Positions 42,429-52,016 of a stretch of 64,000 nt of DNA are shown one piece after another (the first letter of the stretch is position 1; each line of letters opens with the position of its first letter). The notes beneath the pieces are model-generated. The model worked only from the letters and a program-made list of their open reading frames with translations, was not told where the DNA came from and searched no databases. The stretch spans positions 1 through 64,000 of the forward strand of contig NZ_MCZZ01000172.1 of NCBI RefSeq assembly GCF_002875705.1. The letters run 5' to 3'. The translations under genes were made by a program, and so were the position numbers. The stretch comes from Vibrio sp. 10N.261.45.E2 (lineage in GTDB: Bacteria; Pseudomonadota; Gammaproteobacteria; Enterobacterales; Vibrionaceae).

Positions 42429-43977
42429 AACGGTACGACTTGTATTAGGTGACCAACTCAATATTGAGCATTCATGGTTTCGACAGGTTGACGATGACGT
42501 AATTTACATCATCGCTGAGCTCAAACAAGAAACAGACTATGTTGCCTCTCATATCCAAAAAGTGGCGGCTTTTTTCTGTGCAATGAGTTACTTCGCTGAA
42601 GAACTAAAACAGCAAGGCCATCAAGTACTTCACCTCACCTTGGATGACACAACGCAATTTGAAAACCTAGATACATTGCTAAAGCATTACGTACACGAAT
42701 TCGGCTCTGAGAAGTTCGAATTCCAAAGGCCTGATGAATACCGGCTCTTAGAACAACTGAACAAACTCAGACTCACTAACGCCACCAAAGGTTGTAATGA
42801 TACTGAACACTTCCTGTTTCCATTCGAAGAGATAGAACAACAGTTTCCGAAAGACAAACACATTATGATGGAGCACTTCTATCGCCGAATGAGAAAGCGT
42901 TTCGACATTTTGTTGGATGACGGAAAGCCAGTTGGCGGCAAATGGAATTACGATGCGAACAACCGAAAGAAACTCAAGAAACAGGACATCGAAAACCTGC
43001 CTCAACCACTGATGTTTACCAATGACATTACCGATATTTTACAGCGTATTGAGCGCCACCAGGTGCAAACCATAGGTCAAGTCGGTAACCAGTTACTGTG
43101 GCCAGTGAACCGCGCGCAAAGCTTGTCTCTGCTCGCTCATTTCTGCCAAGTCTGCTTGCCATTATTCGGCCAATTTCAAGACGCAATGACCACCGAACAC
43201 GACTCTAAGTGGAGTTTGTACCATAGTCGCATTTCGTTCTCGTTAAACAGTAAACTGCTGAGCCCTAAAGAAGTGATCGATGCAGCACTGTCAGCCTATC
43301 AAGCGTCTAACTCTCAAGATAAACAAAGCATCGATATTGCCCAGGTGGAAGGGTTTGTACGCCAAATACTGGGGTGGCGAGAGTACATACGCGCTGTCTA
43401 TTGGGCGAATATGCCTGCTTACGCCAACAAAAACCACTATGCAGCGAACAACAATCTGCCCCACTACTTTTGGGACGGAAAAACCAAAATGAACTGCATG
43501 AAGCATGCGATTGACCAGTCCCTTGAGTTTGCTTATGCGCACCACATTCAAAGATTGATGGTCACTGGTAACTTTTGTTTGATTACCGGTATAGACCCCG
43601 ACCAAGTCGACAGTTGGTACCTTGGCATTTACGTCGACGCGATTGAGTGGGTTGAAATGCCAAATACGCGAGGTATGGCACTGTTTGCGGATGGCGGGAT
43701 CGTCGGAACCAAACCATACTCTGCCAGCGGTTCGTATATCAACCGCATGAGCGACTACTGCAAAAGTTGTCACTACAAGATAAAAGAACGTAGCGGCGAG
43801 CAATCTTGCCCTTTCAACAGCTTGTACTGGCGCTTTATGAATCAACATCGCGATGCTTTAAACCGTAACCCTCGTATGGGCATGTTATATCGCTCTTGGG
43901 ACAACATGGACGAGCAAGATCAACAAGCGATACTCGATACCGCAGAACAACGAATTACAAACTTGGAGAACTTATAA
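42418..43977 (+). CDS. Iron-sulfur bacterial (6-4) photolyase/cryptochrome (PhrB type, FeS-BCP)
   Basis: A 519-residue protein of the FeS-BCP family: L-V-L-G-D-Q-L-N near 8-15, Y-H-S-R-I-S-F-S-L-N-S-K near 269-280, G-W-R-E-Y-I-R near 319-325 and W-V-E-M-P-N-T-R-G-M near 407-416. The four cluster cysteines can be placed at 360, 448, 451 and 464. Their spacing (88, 3, 13) is the same as the C350/C438/C441/C454 set of Agrobacterium PhrB. It repairs (6-4) photoproducts with FAD and a ribolumazine antenna. It is the middle gene of a coupled operon. Confidence 0.92.
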   Translation: MKFKTVRLVLGDQLNIEHSWFRQVDDDVIYIIAELKQETDYVASHIQKVAAFFCAMSYFAEELKQQGHQVLHLTLDDTTQFENLDTLLKHYVHEFGSEKFEFQRPDEYRLLEQLNKLRLTNATKGCNDTEHFLFPFEEIEQQFPKDKHIMMEHFYRRMRKRFDILLDDGKPVGGKWNYDANNRKKLKKQDIENLPQPLMFTNDITDILQRIERHQVQTIGQVGNQLLWPVNRAQSLSLLAHFCQVCLPLFGQFQDAMTTEHDSKWSLYHSRISFSLNSKLLSPKEVIDAALSAYQASNSQDKQSIDIAQVEGFVRQILGWREYIRAVYWANMPAYANKNHYAANNNLPHYFWDGKTKMNCMKHAIDQSLEFAYAHHIQRLMVTGNFCLITGIDPDQVDSWYLGIYVDAIEWVEMPNTRGMALFADGGIVGTKPYSASGSYINRMSDYCKSCHYKIKERSGEQSCPFNSLYWRFMNQHRDALNRNPRMGMLYRSWDNMDEQDQQAILDTAEQRITNLENL

Positions 43978-44717
43978 TGGTGGAGCAACTCAGATTACAC
44001 ATATTGGTGGTCGGTGGGAGCGGCGGTATTGGTATCGCTGTGGTCAAGCACTTATTATCTGAGCTGTCTCGGTTTGATTTTCTTGATGTGCATGTAGACG
44101 CGACTTACCACTCTCAACAGCCTGATCTAGAAAATAGACGCTTGAATTGGCATAAAGTCGACGCTTCCAATGAAGTGGATATCAAACGTTTGAGCTCTGA
44201 GTTCGACCAGCTTGATTGGTTGATCAACTGCGTGGGCATGCTTCATACACCTGAACTCGGTCCAGAGAAGAATCTGTCCTCTATCGACCCTGAATTTTTC
44301 CTCAAAAACATCTCTATAAATACCCTACCCAGCTTACTGTTAGCTAAGTATTTCACACCGATACTTAAAACAAGCGACAATCCGAAATTTGCGGTGGTAT
44401 CCGCAAAGGTCGGCAGCATTTCAGACAACAGATTGGGCGGTTGGTACAGCTATCGCTCGTCGAAAGCAGCGCTAAACATGTTCATCAAAACGATGTCGAT
44501 TGAGTGGCAGCGCACCTTAAAGAAAGGCACTGTGTTAGCTTTGCATCCAGGCACAACAGACACGGCACTGTCTAAGCCTTTTCAGACCAATGTCCCTGAA
44601 GGGAAGTTATTTGAGTCGAGTTATGTCGCCCATCAATTAGTCGATATCATTCGCACTGCCACACCAGACAAAAGTGGGCATTTCTATGCGTACGATGGTG
44701 AGCAGCTAAGCTGGTAG
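43977..44717 (+). CDS. SDR family protein in the photolyase operon
   Basis: A 246-residue short-chain dehydrogenase-like protein from ATG 43977, which shares one base with the photolyase stop (TAATG). The nucleotide motif is G-G-S-G-G-I-G near 12-18 and the catalytic set is S (V-V-S-A-K-V-G-S) and Y-S-Y-R-S-S-K-A near 158-165, so it is likely active. Substrate unknown. It resembles CsgA/C-factor-like SDRs that accompany photolyases in marine bacteria. It ends at a strong terminator. Confidence 0.85.
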   Translation: MVEQLRLHILVVGGSGGIGIAVVKHLLSELSRFDFLDVHVDATYHSQQPDLENRRLNWHKVDASNEVDIKRLSSEFDQLDWLINCVGMLHTPELGPEKNLSSIDPEFFLKNISINTLPSLLLAKYFTPILKTSDNPKFAVVSAKVGSISDNRLGGWYSYRSSKAALNMFIKTMSIEWQRTLKKGTVLALHPGTTDTALSKPFQTNVPEGKLFESSYVAHQLVDIIRTATPDKSGHFYAYDGEQLSW

Positions 44718-44734
44718 TAGTCTGGCGCCAATAA

Positions 44735-44772
44735 AAAACCCAACAGAGCTTGGGCTCTGTTGGGTTCATTTT
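44735..44772 (+). terminator. Intrinsic terminator of the photolyase operon
   Basis: A 13-base stem AACCCAACAGAGC / GCTCTGTTGGGTT with a 4-base loop, preceded by A6 and followed by a T-rich tail (TCATTTTT). It is shared with the convergent kinase gene. Confidence 0.9.
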
Positions 44773-44828
44773 TAAAGCAGTGTGGCGACTATCAAACACC
44801 AGCTAAAGATCAAAACGAATAAACACGA

Positions 44829-45713
44829 TTATTCAGCCCAATTGAACTTACTATTATCGACGCCGTCTTTTTCTTCTTTAGCACGCTCGCGTCGGTTTTG
44901 CTCTTCAATTCGTGCAGCATCTATCTCTTGCATGATGGCTTCGATATCTGCCAAATCATCGCTTTCTGTAAACTCACCAGTGAGCTTGCTGTCTGGCTTT
45001 AAGTCGCCTTTCTCGTAAAGCGCCCACATTTCCTTGGCATACTCTGTTTTCGCCAATTCAGGAGCAAACTGAGCGTAGTAGTCGCGAATGTTATTGACGT
45101 CACGAGCCAGCATCCATTCAGCATTGTTGTTCGCCGAAGCATCAACGGCTTGAGGTAAATCGATAATCACTGGGCCGTATTCATCCACCAATACGTTGAA
45201 CTCAGACAAGTCACCATGGATAAGACCAACACACAACATTTTAACCACGTAGGTCATCATCACCGCATGATCTTCGATCGCTTGCTCTGCTGACATCACC
45301 ACATCGTTCAAACGTGGCGCAACATAGCCTTCGTCATCAGTAACCAGCTCCATAAGCAGCACGCCATCGAAGCAACCATAAGGAACAGGCACTCGAACGC
45401 CCGCTTCTGCTAGTTTATACAAGGCGTCTACTTCGGCACTTTGCCAAACCTTTTCTTGTTGCTCGCGACCAAAACCTGAGCCTTTTTCCATCGCTCGAGC
45501 ACGGCGACTATTTCGAACTTTTCTGCCTTCACGATACGCGGTCGCTTTTTTGAAACTGCGTTGGCTAATTTCCTTATATACCTTGGCACAACGGATCGTA
45601 TCGCCGCAGCGCACAATGTACACCGATGCTTCTTTGCCACTCATGAGTTGGCTTGTCACCTCGTCGACTAAACCATCGTCAACTAAAGGCTGTATTCTTT
45701 TAGGTATCTTCAT
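44829..45713 (-). CDS. RIO-family serine protein kinase (PA4780 type)
   Basis: A 294-residue RIO1-like kinase from M-K-I-P-K-R (45713; GGCGG upstream, spacing short, five more codons possible). It has the glycine-poor ATP loop S-G-K-E-A-S-V-Y-I near 25-33, Lys in A-K-V-Y-K, the catalytic loop H-G-D-L-S-E-F-N near 165-172 and metal-binding I-D-L-P-Q near 185-189. A long acidic, charged tail follows. Bacterial RIO kinases probably phosphorylate proteins or act in ribosome biology; the target here is unknown. Confidence 0.88.
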   Translation of the reverse strand: MKIPKRIQPLVDDGLVDEVTSQLMSGKEASVYIVRCGDTIRCAKVYKEISQRSFKKATAYREGRKVRNSRRARAMEKGSGFGREQQEKVWQSAEVDALYKLAEAGVRVPVPYGCFDGVLLMELVTDDEGYVAPRLNDVVMSAEQAIEDHAVMMTYVVKMLCVGLIHGDLSEFNVLVDEYGPVIIDLPQAVDASANNNAEWMLARDVNNIRDYYAQFAPELAKTEYAKEMWALYEKGDLKPDSKLTGEFTESDDLADIEAIMQEIDAARIEEQNRRERAKEEKDGVDNSKFNWAE

Positions 45714-45857
45714 GCCGCCTTTATACATCAGATATGTTTCAGAGAGAAATATTAACTTGAGAAATGAATGACGAAACGATTAAAGGATCATCAAAAGGAA
45801 AGAATATGGGGACTTGGGGGTTTAGATCATGAGAAACGACCTAGGATAAAATGAAGT

Positions 45858-45992
45858 CTAAGATTTGTTACGACGACAACGTTCTGAACAGTAGATGACA
45901 TCGTCCCAACAACGCTGCCACTTTTTACGCCATGCAAAAGGCTTTTGGCATACAGGACATGTCTTGGTTGGTAGATGAGGTTTCTTATGCAT
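45858..45992 (-). CDS. DUF2256 family protein
   Basis: A 44-residue protein from ATG 45992: P-H-L-P-T-K-T-C-P-V-C-Q-K-P-F near 5-19, W-R-K-K-W then C-W-D-D-V-I-Y-C-S-E-R-C near 28-39. This C-x2-C...W-R-K-K-W...Y-C-S-x-R-C-R pattern is the whole of DUF2256, a short zinc protein often found near photolyases and DASH cryptochromes. It lies about 1 kb from the photolyase operon here. A longer overlapping frame over 45827-46018 on the same strand is a shadow. Confidence 0.85.
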   Translation of the reverse strand: MHKKPHLPTKTCPVCQKPFAWRKKWQRCWDDVIYCSERCRRNKS

Positions 45993-46034
45993 GACCGTTT
46001 CCTTTTCGATGAATCCACTTCCTGCGTTTACTAG

Positions 46035-46250
46035 AGATTCCCTATTACGCTCGTCCCTCGCTTTAGGGAATTACGATAATTATTATGTTCGTTCCATGTG
46101 TTAGGGATTACGAAGGACGATTGACCACAACCCCCGCTCCGTCATCCCCGAGTAGGAGGAACGACTGAGTCGGGGATCTGCTGTATCAATGACAAAGCTA
46201 GATTCCCTATTACGTTCGTTCCTCACTTTAGGGAATGACGACAATTATTA
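46035..46250. repeat. Composite intergenic repeat (two 51-bp direct copies around an inverted element)
   Basis: Two direct copies at 46035-46085 and 46200-46250 share AGATTCCCTATTACG, a short variable part, CTTTAGGGAAT and AATTATTA, with few differences. Each contains the inverted pair TTCCCTA / TAGGGAA. Between them at about 46140-46176 lies a second hairpin, ATCCCCGA / TCGGGGAT, with a GGAGGAACGACTGAG core. Such elements are scattered in Vibrio genomes; no open frame lies inside. Confidence 0.8.
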
Positions 46251-46270
46251 CTTATGACTACCGCTAAAAT

Positions 46271-49200
46271 CTAAGCCACAATCTTGTACTGCTTCTCCAT
46301 TTCGCTCACGCCAAGGCCAGAGTGTTTCGTGACTTTAAGCTGAACTGGCACTCGCTCTTTCAGTGCTTCTACGTGGCTAATCACACCAATCATCTTGCCT
46401 GACGCATTCAAGTTATCGAGTGCGTTAAGAGCAATGTCTAATGTGTCACTGTCTAACGTGCCGAAACCTTCATCCAGGAACAAAGAGTCAATACTGGTTT
46501 TGTAACTCACAAGATCAGAAAGCGCTAAAGCCAATGCCAAACTCACCAAGAAGCTTTCGCCACCGGATAAGGTCTTGGTATCACGCATCACATCGCCCTG
46601 CCATGTATCGAGCACTTGCAGTTCTAAACCATCATCGGCTTTACGTTTTAGCTCATAACGACCATGCAAACGCTGCAGCTGTTTGTTCGCCAAATACACT
46701 AAGTTTTCCAGTGTTAAGCCTTGAGCAAATTTACGGAACTTGTCGCCGTTCTTAGAGCCAATCAGCGAGTTAAGACGTGAAATATCATCAAATTCGACTT
46801 GTTGCTCGTCGATCTGCTTGAACAGACCTTGCTGATTGCTGCGGTTTTGGCTATCCGTTTCAAGGTTGGCAGAAATCGCGCCAATCTTTGTCGCATGGCT
46901 TTGTTGAGCGTTTTGACATTCCGTTGCCGCAAGTTCAACTTGTTGTTGGTCTTGCTCTTGCCATGTTTTCGCATTCTCGTAGTTTTGTAACTCCACTTGA
47001 GTCGCTTTGGCAGTGTTCAACCTTGCTTGCGCACTAACCATCGCTTCGTCTAAAGACTTCTTCAGGCTTTGAAGTTGAGTTCTAACCTCTTCATCTAGCA
47101 ACGCCGCTTCAAAATCAGCCTCACTTTCAAATGGGCTAGTTTTCATAGATTCTAACCAAGCATCCTGAGCTTGCGTATGAGCTGATTGCTTGCTCACCAA
47201 CTCTTCAGAGAAACTTGTGTGTTTGGTTTGCTCAGTTCGATGTTCAAGTTCGCAACGGTTAAGCTCCAACTGCGCGGCATCGAACACATTTACCGCTTCA
47301 GCAACTTTTTGCTTCATCGCATTACTGGTAGCTTGAATGTTTTTATCACCAAACAATTCTGCTCTTTCAGCCGTTACACGAGTGAGCTCTGACACTAAAG
47401 ACTCGCTCTCTTGCGTCAGTGTCGCGAGCTCTTTCTTAAGGCTGCTTAACTTGTCATCTAGCGTTTTCAATTCAGCATTTTGAGTAAGCAATTGCTTCTC
47501 AATATCGGCCTGTTGCTGTTTAGTTTGCTGCCATGTGTTTGATGCTTGCGATTTCGCGTTAAACCAATCATCAATATGCTCAAGTTCAGGTGCTTCAATA
47601 GAAGTTTGAACAATGCTCTCTTTCAGAGCGTTCCATTGCTGCTCTTTCGCTTGAGCTATCTGAGCCACTTGCTCGTTTATGCTGTGGTTCTGCTTATTCA
47701 AATCAGCTAAGCGTTGCTCGGCCAACTCAAGGTTAGATTGCGCCTTGTCTGCCATAACACTTACAGACAGGCGTTGTTTCTCAGCTTCGGCATAATGCAT
47801 TTTTGCATCACCCAGCGCTTTGAGTTGCTGCGAGATCTGACTCAGTTGAAGTTCACACTGCTGAGCGAAAGTCACGACTGAAGCTTCATTGCCTAAATCG
47901 CTCACCGTTAACAACGCTAATTCTGGAGCCGTGCCAACGAAATCCGATAAGCTCTGATGAAGCTTGCCAATAATGCCCTGCCAGTTAAGTTGAGCTTGCT
48001 GAATATCCGCTTGTGTACGTTGAATGTCATCGTTAAGCGCTGCAATCATAGGGGCTAGAGAATCTAACTGCTGACGGTGCTCTTGACCGTCTTTCTTGAT
48101 AATCACTAACTCATGCTTTTCACGTTCTTGTTGAGTAACTAAGTTAGCAATATCTTGTGACTGCTCAATCGAATGGTCTTTTGAACCACACAGTGGACAC
48201 TCAGACCCAGATTCGAGAGCGGCGCGGTATTTTGCCAATTCGCCTTCTTGATCAATCAAGCGCGTTAGTCGCTCAAGCGAAGTCTCTTTTTCTTTGTATC
48301 GCTCCACCAGCACTTCACGTTCTTTCGAAAGCTTATCGACCAACTGAGTGTTAGTTTGATGTGCCTGAGTTTTAGCCTGCAGCTGTTGCTGGGCACTTAA
48401 GAAACCACGATTGATCTCGAGTAAAGAGTGCGTATTGCGATTCCAGAACTCCAACAGATCTTTTTGCGCATTCAACACCTGCTCGCTGGTGTTGCCTTGC
48501 AATGCTTCCCATTGTTGCTTTGCATTGTTTTCCAGTACAACCAGTTCAGCGAGTGCTTTGTCTTGCGATGCTTTTGCTTCTTGGGCTGACTTGATCACTG
48601 ATTGCTGAATATCAACCGCAGACAAAGCTTGCTTCGCTGAGTTCAACTGTTCTGAATGCTGACGCTCTAGGGTTCGAACTTGCTCAACTTTGGCTTGCCA
48701 CTGACCTAAGTATTTTTCTAGATGTTGGTCAGCTTGATGAGTATTTAGGTACTCAGTGCTGAGTTGCTCTTGTTGTTTCAGTTCATCCGTTTTTTGAACT
48801 AAAACGAGCTGTTGATTATGCTGCTGCGTATGTTGCTCATTTAGCGTGTTCGCTGCGTTAACGGCCGCTGTTTGTTTATCTTTGAGCACTGCAATTTGGT
48901 TATCGAGTGGGCGAACTTGCTCAATGATCTTCTCTTGATCTTGCTGCTCAGTTTTTACCTGTTCGACAATCACACTGCTTTGAGTCAGTTTAGTCTGTGC
49001 GTCTTGCTTTTCTGCATCACGGACAGCAAGCAACTTGGTACTGTTGTCTAAGTTAACTTGAGTAGTCTTCACCTCTTGCTCGCAACGCTTTAAATCTTTG
49101 TGCATTGGGCGCAGTTTTTCAGCAGGTTCACTTTTTGCTAAACGGACCAATGATGGTTGGTTACGCTCTAGTTCATCTTGAGCCGTTTTAAGATCCTGCT

Positions 49201-49987
49201 CACTGGTCGCGATAGTTTGCTCAGCTTTGGTCACTTCTTTCCACCAACTGAGATGTGCTTGCCACTCTTTGAGCTGATCGGCTAAACGCTTCTGTTCAGC
49301 TTCAAGAGCCTCTCGTTCGTTCGTCAGTTCTTGGATTTGCTCCTCAGACAGTAAACTCACACCTTCTGCTTTCGCTTTAAGGTGATTAAGTGACTCTTCG
49401 CTCGACTTAAAGTGATCGTAGATGCGCTCTGAAATCAGGCTATAAACTTCTGTCCCCGTCAGCTCTTCCAGTAGCTCAGCACGGTCGTTAGCATTAGCAT
49501 TTAAGAACGCTGCAAACTCACCCTGAGACAACATGATCGATTTAGTGAAGCGTGAAAAATCGAGACCTGTTACCTGCTCGACCAACTTTGTTTTCTTGGT
49601 CAGCATCGTCTCTAAGACTTTGTCGGTGTCAGCGTCAGCAAATTCACACGTTGGAGTCTGCAATGCACCATCGTGTTTTCCGCGCGCTCGCTTTTGATGG
49701 AAGTTAGAACGGTACGTTTTGCCCTGCACTTCAAATTCAAGCTCAGCGAAACATTCGCCCGTGCCACGCGTCATCAATTCATTGTTGCCTTTGGCAATGC
49801 TTTTCAAGCGTGGTGTACGGTGGAACAACGCCAAACAAATCGCATCAAGAATGGTGGTTTTACCCGCCCCTGTAGGGCCAGTAATCGCGAATAGGCCGCT
49901 CTCTGCAAACGGTGATTGGGTAAAATCGAGCTTCCAGCGCCCTTTCAAAGAGTTCAGGTTTTCAAATTCTAGACTTAAAATCTTCAT
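46271..49987 (-). CDS. sbcC: Exonuclease subunit SbcC
   Basis: A 1238-residue SMC-like ATPase. Walker A G-P-T-G-A-G-K-T-T is near 37-45. Two long Glu/Gln-rich coiled coils surround the zinc hook C-P-L-C-G near 597-601. The C-terminal ABC signature L-S-G-G-E-S-F-L and Walker B D-S-L-F-L-D-E-G-F-G-T-L-D are near 1145-1200. With SbcD it opens and degrades hairpin and cruciform DNA and cuts protein-blocked ends. Its start lies five bases beyond the sbcD stop, so the two are one operon. Confidence 0.95.
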   Translation of the reverse strand: MKILSLEFENLNSLKGRWKLDFTQSPFAESGLFAITGPTGAGKTTILDAICLALFHRTPRLKSIAKGNNELMTRGTGECFAELEFEVQGKTYRSNFHQKRARGKHDGALQTPTCEFADADTDKVLETMLTKKTKLVEQVTGLDFSRFTKSIMLSQGEFAAFLNANANDRAELLEELTGTEVYSLISERIYDHFKSSEESLNHLKAKAEGVSLLSEEQIQELTNEREALEAEQKRLADQLKEWQAHLSWWKEVTKAEQTIATSEQDLKTAQDELERNQPSLVRLAKSEPAEKLRPMHKDLKRCEQEVKTTQVNLDNSTKLLAVRDAEKQDAQTKLTQSSVIVEQVKTEQQDQEKIIEQVRPLDNQIAVLKDKQTAAVNAANTLNEQHTQQHNQQLVLVQKTDELKQQEQLSTEYLNTHQADQHLEKYLGQWQAKVEQVRTLERQHSEQLNSAKQALSAVDIQQSVIKSAQEAKASQDKALAELVVLENNAKQQWEALQGNTSEQVLNAQKDLLEFWNRNTHSLLEINRGFLSAQQQLQAKTQAHQTNTQLVDKLSKEREVLVERYKEKETSLERLTRLIDQEGELAKYRAALESGSECPLCGSKDHSIEQSQDIANLVTQQEREKHELVIIKKDGQEHRQQLDSLAPMIAALNDDIQRTQADIQQAQLNWQGIIGKLHQSLSDFVGTAPELALLTVSDLGNEASVVTFAQQCELQLSQISQQLKALGDAKMHYAEAEKQRLSVSVMADKAQSNLELAEQRLADLNKQNHSINEQVAQIAQAKEQQWNALKESIVQTSIEAPELEHIDDWFNAKSQASNTWQQTKQQQADIEKQLLTQNAELKTLDDKLSSLKKELATLTQESESLVSELTRVTAERAELFGDKNIQATSNAMKQKVAEAVNVFDAAQLELNRCELEHRTEQTKHTSFSEELVSKQSAHTQAQDAWLESMKTSPFESEADFEAALLDEEVRTQLQSLKKSLDEAMVSAQARLNTAKATQVELQNYENAKTWQEQDQQQVELAATECQNAQQSHATKIGAISANLETDSQNRSNQQGLFKQIDEQQVEFDDISRLNSLIGSKNGDKFRKFAQGLTLENLVYLANKQLQRLHGRYELKRKADDGLELQVLDTWQGDVMRDTKTLSGGESFLVSLALALALSDLVSYKTSIDSLFLDEGFGTLDSDTLDIALNALDNLNASGKMIGVISHVEALKERVPVQLKVTKHSGLGVSEMEKQYKIVA

Positions 49988-49992
49988 ACTGG

Positions 49993-51246
49993 TTACTCTT
50001 CTACTTTGTTTGGCGCTTGAGCGCTTTCAGACACTTCAATCATCACTTGTTTAAACTTCACAGTCATGCGCTCTAAACGCGCTTTTTCAGAGTCGGTTTC
50101 AAACTCTTCTAATGCAATACGCTTAGTAAACACATCCATTGGGCTGAGTTCAGACAAAGTTTCTGCTGACTCTTGTTCTAAAGCTTGATTGCGACGCTCT
50201 CTTGCGCGGCGCAATTGCAATACTTCAACATTCAAACCTTCAGTCAATGCACGCATACGTTCTTGTAGATCTGACAGGTAATCTTGAGCTTGTACTTCTA
50301 TCGATAGCCACACGCTTTGTTCGCTATCTAAACCTATGTATTGGTTCAGCTGAGATTCAATCTCGCTCAAGTCACCTTTGATTTCAGCAAGCGGTTGGAA
50401 TGTTGGAACTGGCAATTGAGAAATGGTGCGCTCACCTTCAACAAACTCAACCACACACACCTGTTTCTGAGATTTAAGTTCATCAAAGCTTAATGGGATT
50501 GGAGAGCCTGAATAACGAATGTATTCACGCTTTGCCACCACTTGTGGGCGGTGGATATGACCAAGTGCAATATAGTCTGCGTCTGGGAAGCCATCTGCGG
50601 CAAAGCCATCTAGGTTACCGACATAGATATCACGCACAGAATCCGACTGTTGAACGCCCATCGCCGTTAAGTGACCCGTGGCGATAATCGGCATGTGTTC
50701 GCTGTTTTCAAACGTCGCTCGTTTTTCTACCGCGGCGTCATAAACACTTTGGTAATGCTGTTTGATTGCATCGCCAAGTTGTTTCTGACGCTCTACACCC
50801 GTAACACCCGCCTGACTGGTCAACACATCGCGTGGGCGAATAAAAGGAATGGCACAAACCAACGCTTCTACATCGCCGTTCTTGCCCTTTAATTCGACGA
50901 CCTGAGTCGCATGATCTTCGTTGGTGTTAGGAATCACGTCTGCGCCCATGTATTTAAGCAGTTGTTGCGTTTCTTTTAATACAGAAACAGAATCGTGGTT
51001 TCCACCTAACAGCACCAATTGGCAACCGATCTTGTTTGAGTCGACCACAAACTTGTTGTACATCTCACGAGCGTAACTCGGCGGTGTGCTGGTATCGAAA
51101 ATGTCGCCAGCAACAATGATCGCGTCGATGTCGTGCTCTGTAACTTGCTCAAGTAACCATTGTAAAAACCGTTCATGTTCATTCTTACGGCTTTTATTGT
51201 AGAAGTTTTGGCCAAGGTGCCAATCGGACGTGTGAAGAATCTTCAT
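49993..51246 (-). CDS. sbcD: Exonuclease subunit SbcD
   Basis: A 417-residue Mre11-type phosphoesterase. The metal-binding motifs are D8-x-H10, G-D48-I-F-D, N83-H84-D85, then T-G-H-L near 192-195 and G-H-I-H near 235-238. Manganese-dependent nuclease activity works together with SbcC. A C-terminal charged segment (about 380-417) probably contacts the SbcC coiled coil. It has its own promoter region, 120 bases from the OMP terminator. Confidence 0.95.
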   Translation of the reverse strand: MKILHTSDWHLGQNFYNKSRKNEHERFLQWLLEQVTEHDIDAIIVAGDIFDTSTPPSYAREMYNKFVVDSNKIGCQLVLLGGNHDSVSVLKETQQLLKYMGADVIPNTNEDHATQVVELKGKNGDVEALVCAIPFIRPRDVLTSQAGVTGVERQKQLGDAIKQHYQSVYDAAVEKRATFENSEHMPIIATGHLTAMGVQQSDSVRDIYVGNLDGFAADGFPDADYIALGHIHRPQVVAKREYIRYSGSPIPLSFDELKSQKQVCVVEFVEGERTISQLPVPTFQPLAEIKGDLSEIESQLNQYIGLDSEQSVWLSIEVQAQDYLSDLQERMRALTEGLNVEVLQLRRARERRNQALEQESAETLSELSPMDVFTKRIALEEFETDSEKARLERMTVKFKQVMIEVSESAQAPNKVEE

Positions 51247-51367
51247 TGTTGCTCACTGGAAGTCGGTAATACCCATAATCTACCAAAATCGCTCGTACAA
51301 TTCCCTTTTATAAGCTTGTGAAAAGCAACTAATTTTACGCATTAACATCCCACAGGTTTTAGGTATG

Positions 51368-51399
51368 AAAAAGCCGCTCATAATCCGAGCGGCTTTGTT
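51368..51399 (-). terminator. Intrinsic terminator after the outer-membrane barrel gene
   Basis: Stem AAGCCGCTC / GAGCGGCTT (51371-51379, 51387-51395) with TTTTTC following on the reverse strand. It lies about 36 bases past the stop at 51435. Confidence 0.85.
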
Positions 51400-51434
51400 A
51401 TCAAATGTACTTAAATTTCTGTCGTAGACGTGTC

Positions 51435-52016
51435 TTAGAAATTGTAAGAAGCACCCAGTGTTACTGTGCTAAATGCGACGTCTCGACTGCTTGTGCGCAG
51501 TTTGTTGCCATTTGAGGTATATGTATAAGTTTCAATATTCACAGCGTCCGCTTGAGAAATTAAGCGAAGTGTTAGGTTCTCTACTGGCGTGTATTCTACA
51601 CCAACACCAAAGTGGAACCCTGCACCTGAGTCATCGCCGTAGAAAGCGCCGTTGCTTGAATTAAGATCAACGTAGCTTAAGCCTGCCAATACAAATGGGC
51701 GGATTGAATTATCGAAGGTGTAACCAACATTTGCTGCAACTGAAAGAGATGTTGGTGAAAGAAGCTTAGTGCCGAGCTTTTCGTAGTCAGCGTAATCCGT
51801 GTAGCCAAGTTCGATACCTACGATTCGGTTGAATTGATACCCGCCGTAAAGGTTATAACCCATGCCGTCAGCATCTAAATTAACGCCACCGTCCGTGTCT
51901 GAATCTTGATATACACCAAGGCCAGCACCAATGTATGGACCACCTTCAATACCAGCAGCAAATGTAGGAAGTGAAACTAAGCCAACTAGGCCCAATAGAA
52001 ATGTTGATTTAAGCAT
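51435..52016 (-). CDS. Outer-membrane beta-barrel protein (OmpA/OmpX-like membrane domain)
   Basis: A 193-residue protein from M-L-K-S-T-F (52016; AAAGGG upstream). The signal peptide is about 1-20 (ends T-F-A-A). The mature chain shows eight or so alternating strands: G-G-P-Y-I-G-A-G-L-G-V-Y near 23-34, N-L-Y-G-G-Y-Q-F-N-R near 53-62, I-R-P-F-V-L-A-G-L-S-Y near 102-112, G-F-H-F-G-V-G-V-E-Y. It ends in Phe (S-Y-N-F), as barrel proteins do. It probably has a structural or adhesion-related role. Confidence 0.82.
   Translation of the reverse strand: MLKSTFLLGLVGLVSLPTFAAGIEGGPYIGAGLGVYQDSDTDGGVNLDADGMGYNLYGGYQFNRIVGIELGYTDYADYEKLGTKLLSPTSLSVAANVGYTFDNSIRPFVLAGLSYVDLNSSNGAFYGDDSGAGFHFGVGVEYTPVENLTLRLISQADAVNIETYTYTSNGNKLRTSSRDVAFSTVTLGASYNF

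Noticed and set aside
45827..46018. Leftward 63-codon frame
   Set aside because: An overlapping frame at 45858-45992 encodes the complete DUF2256 signature; the longer one is its shadow.
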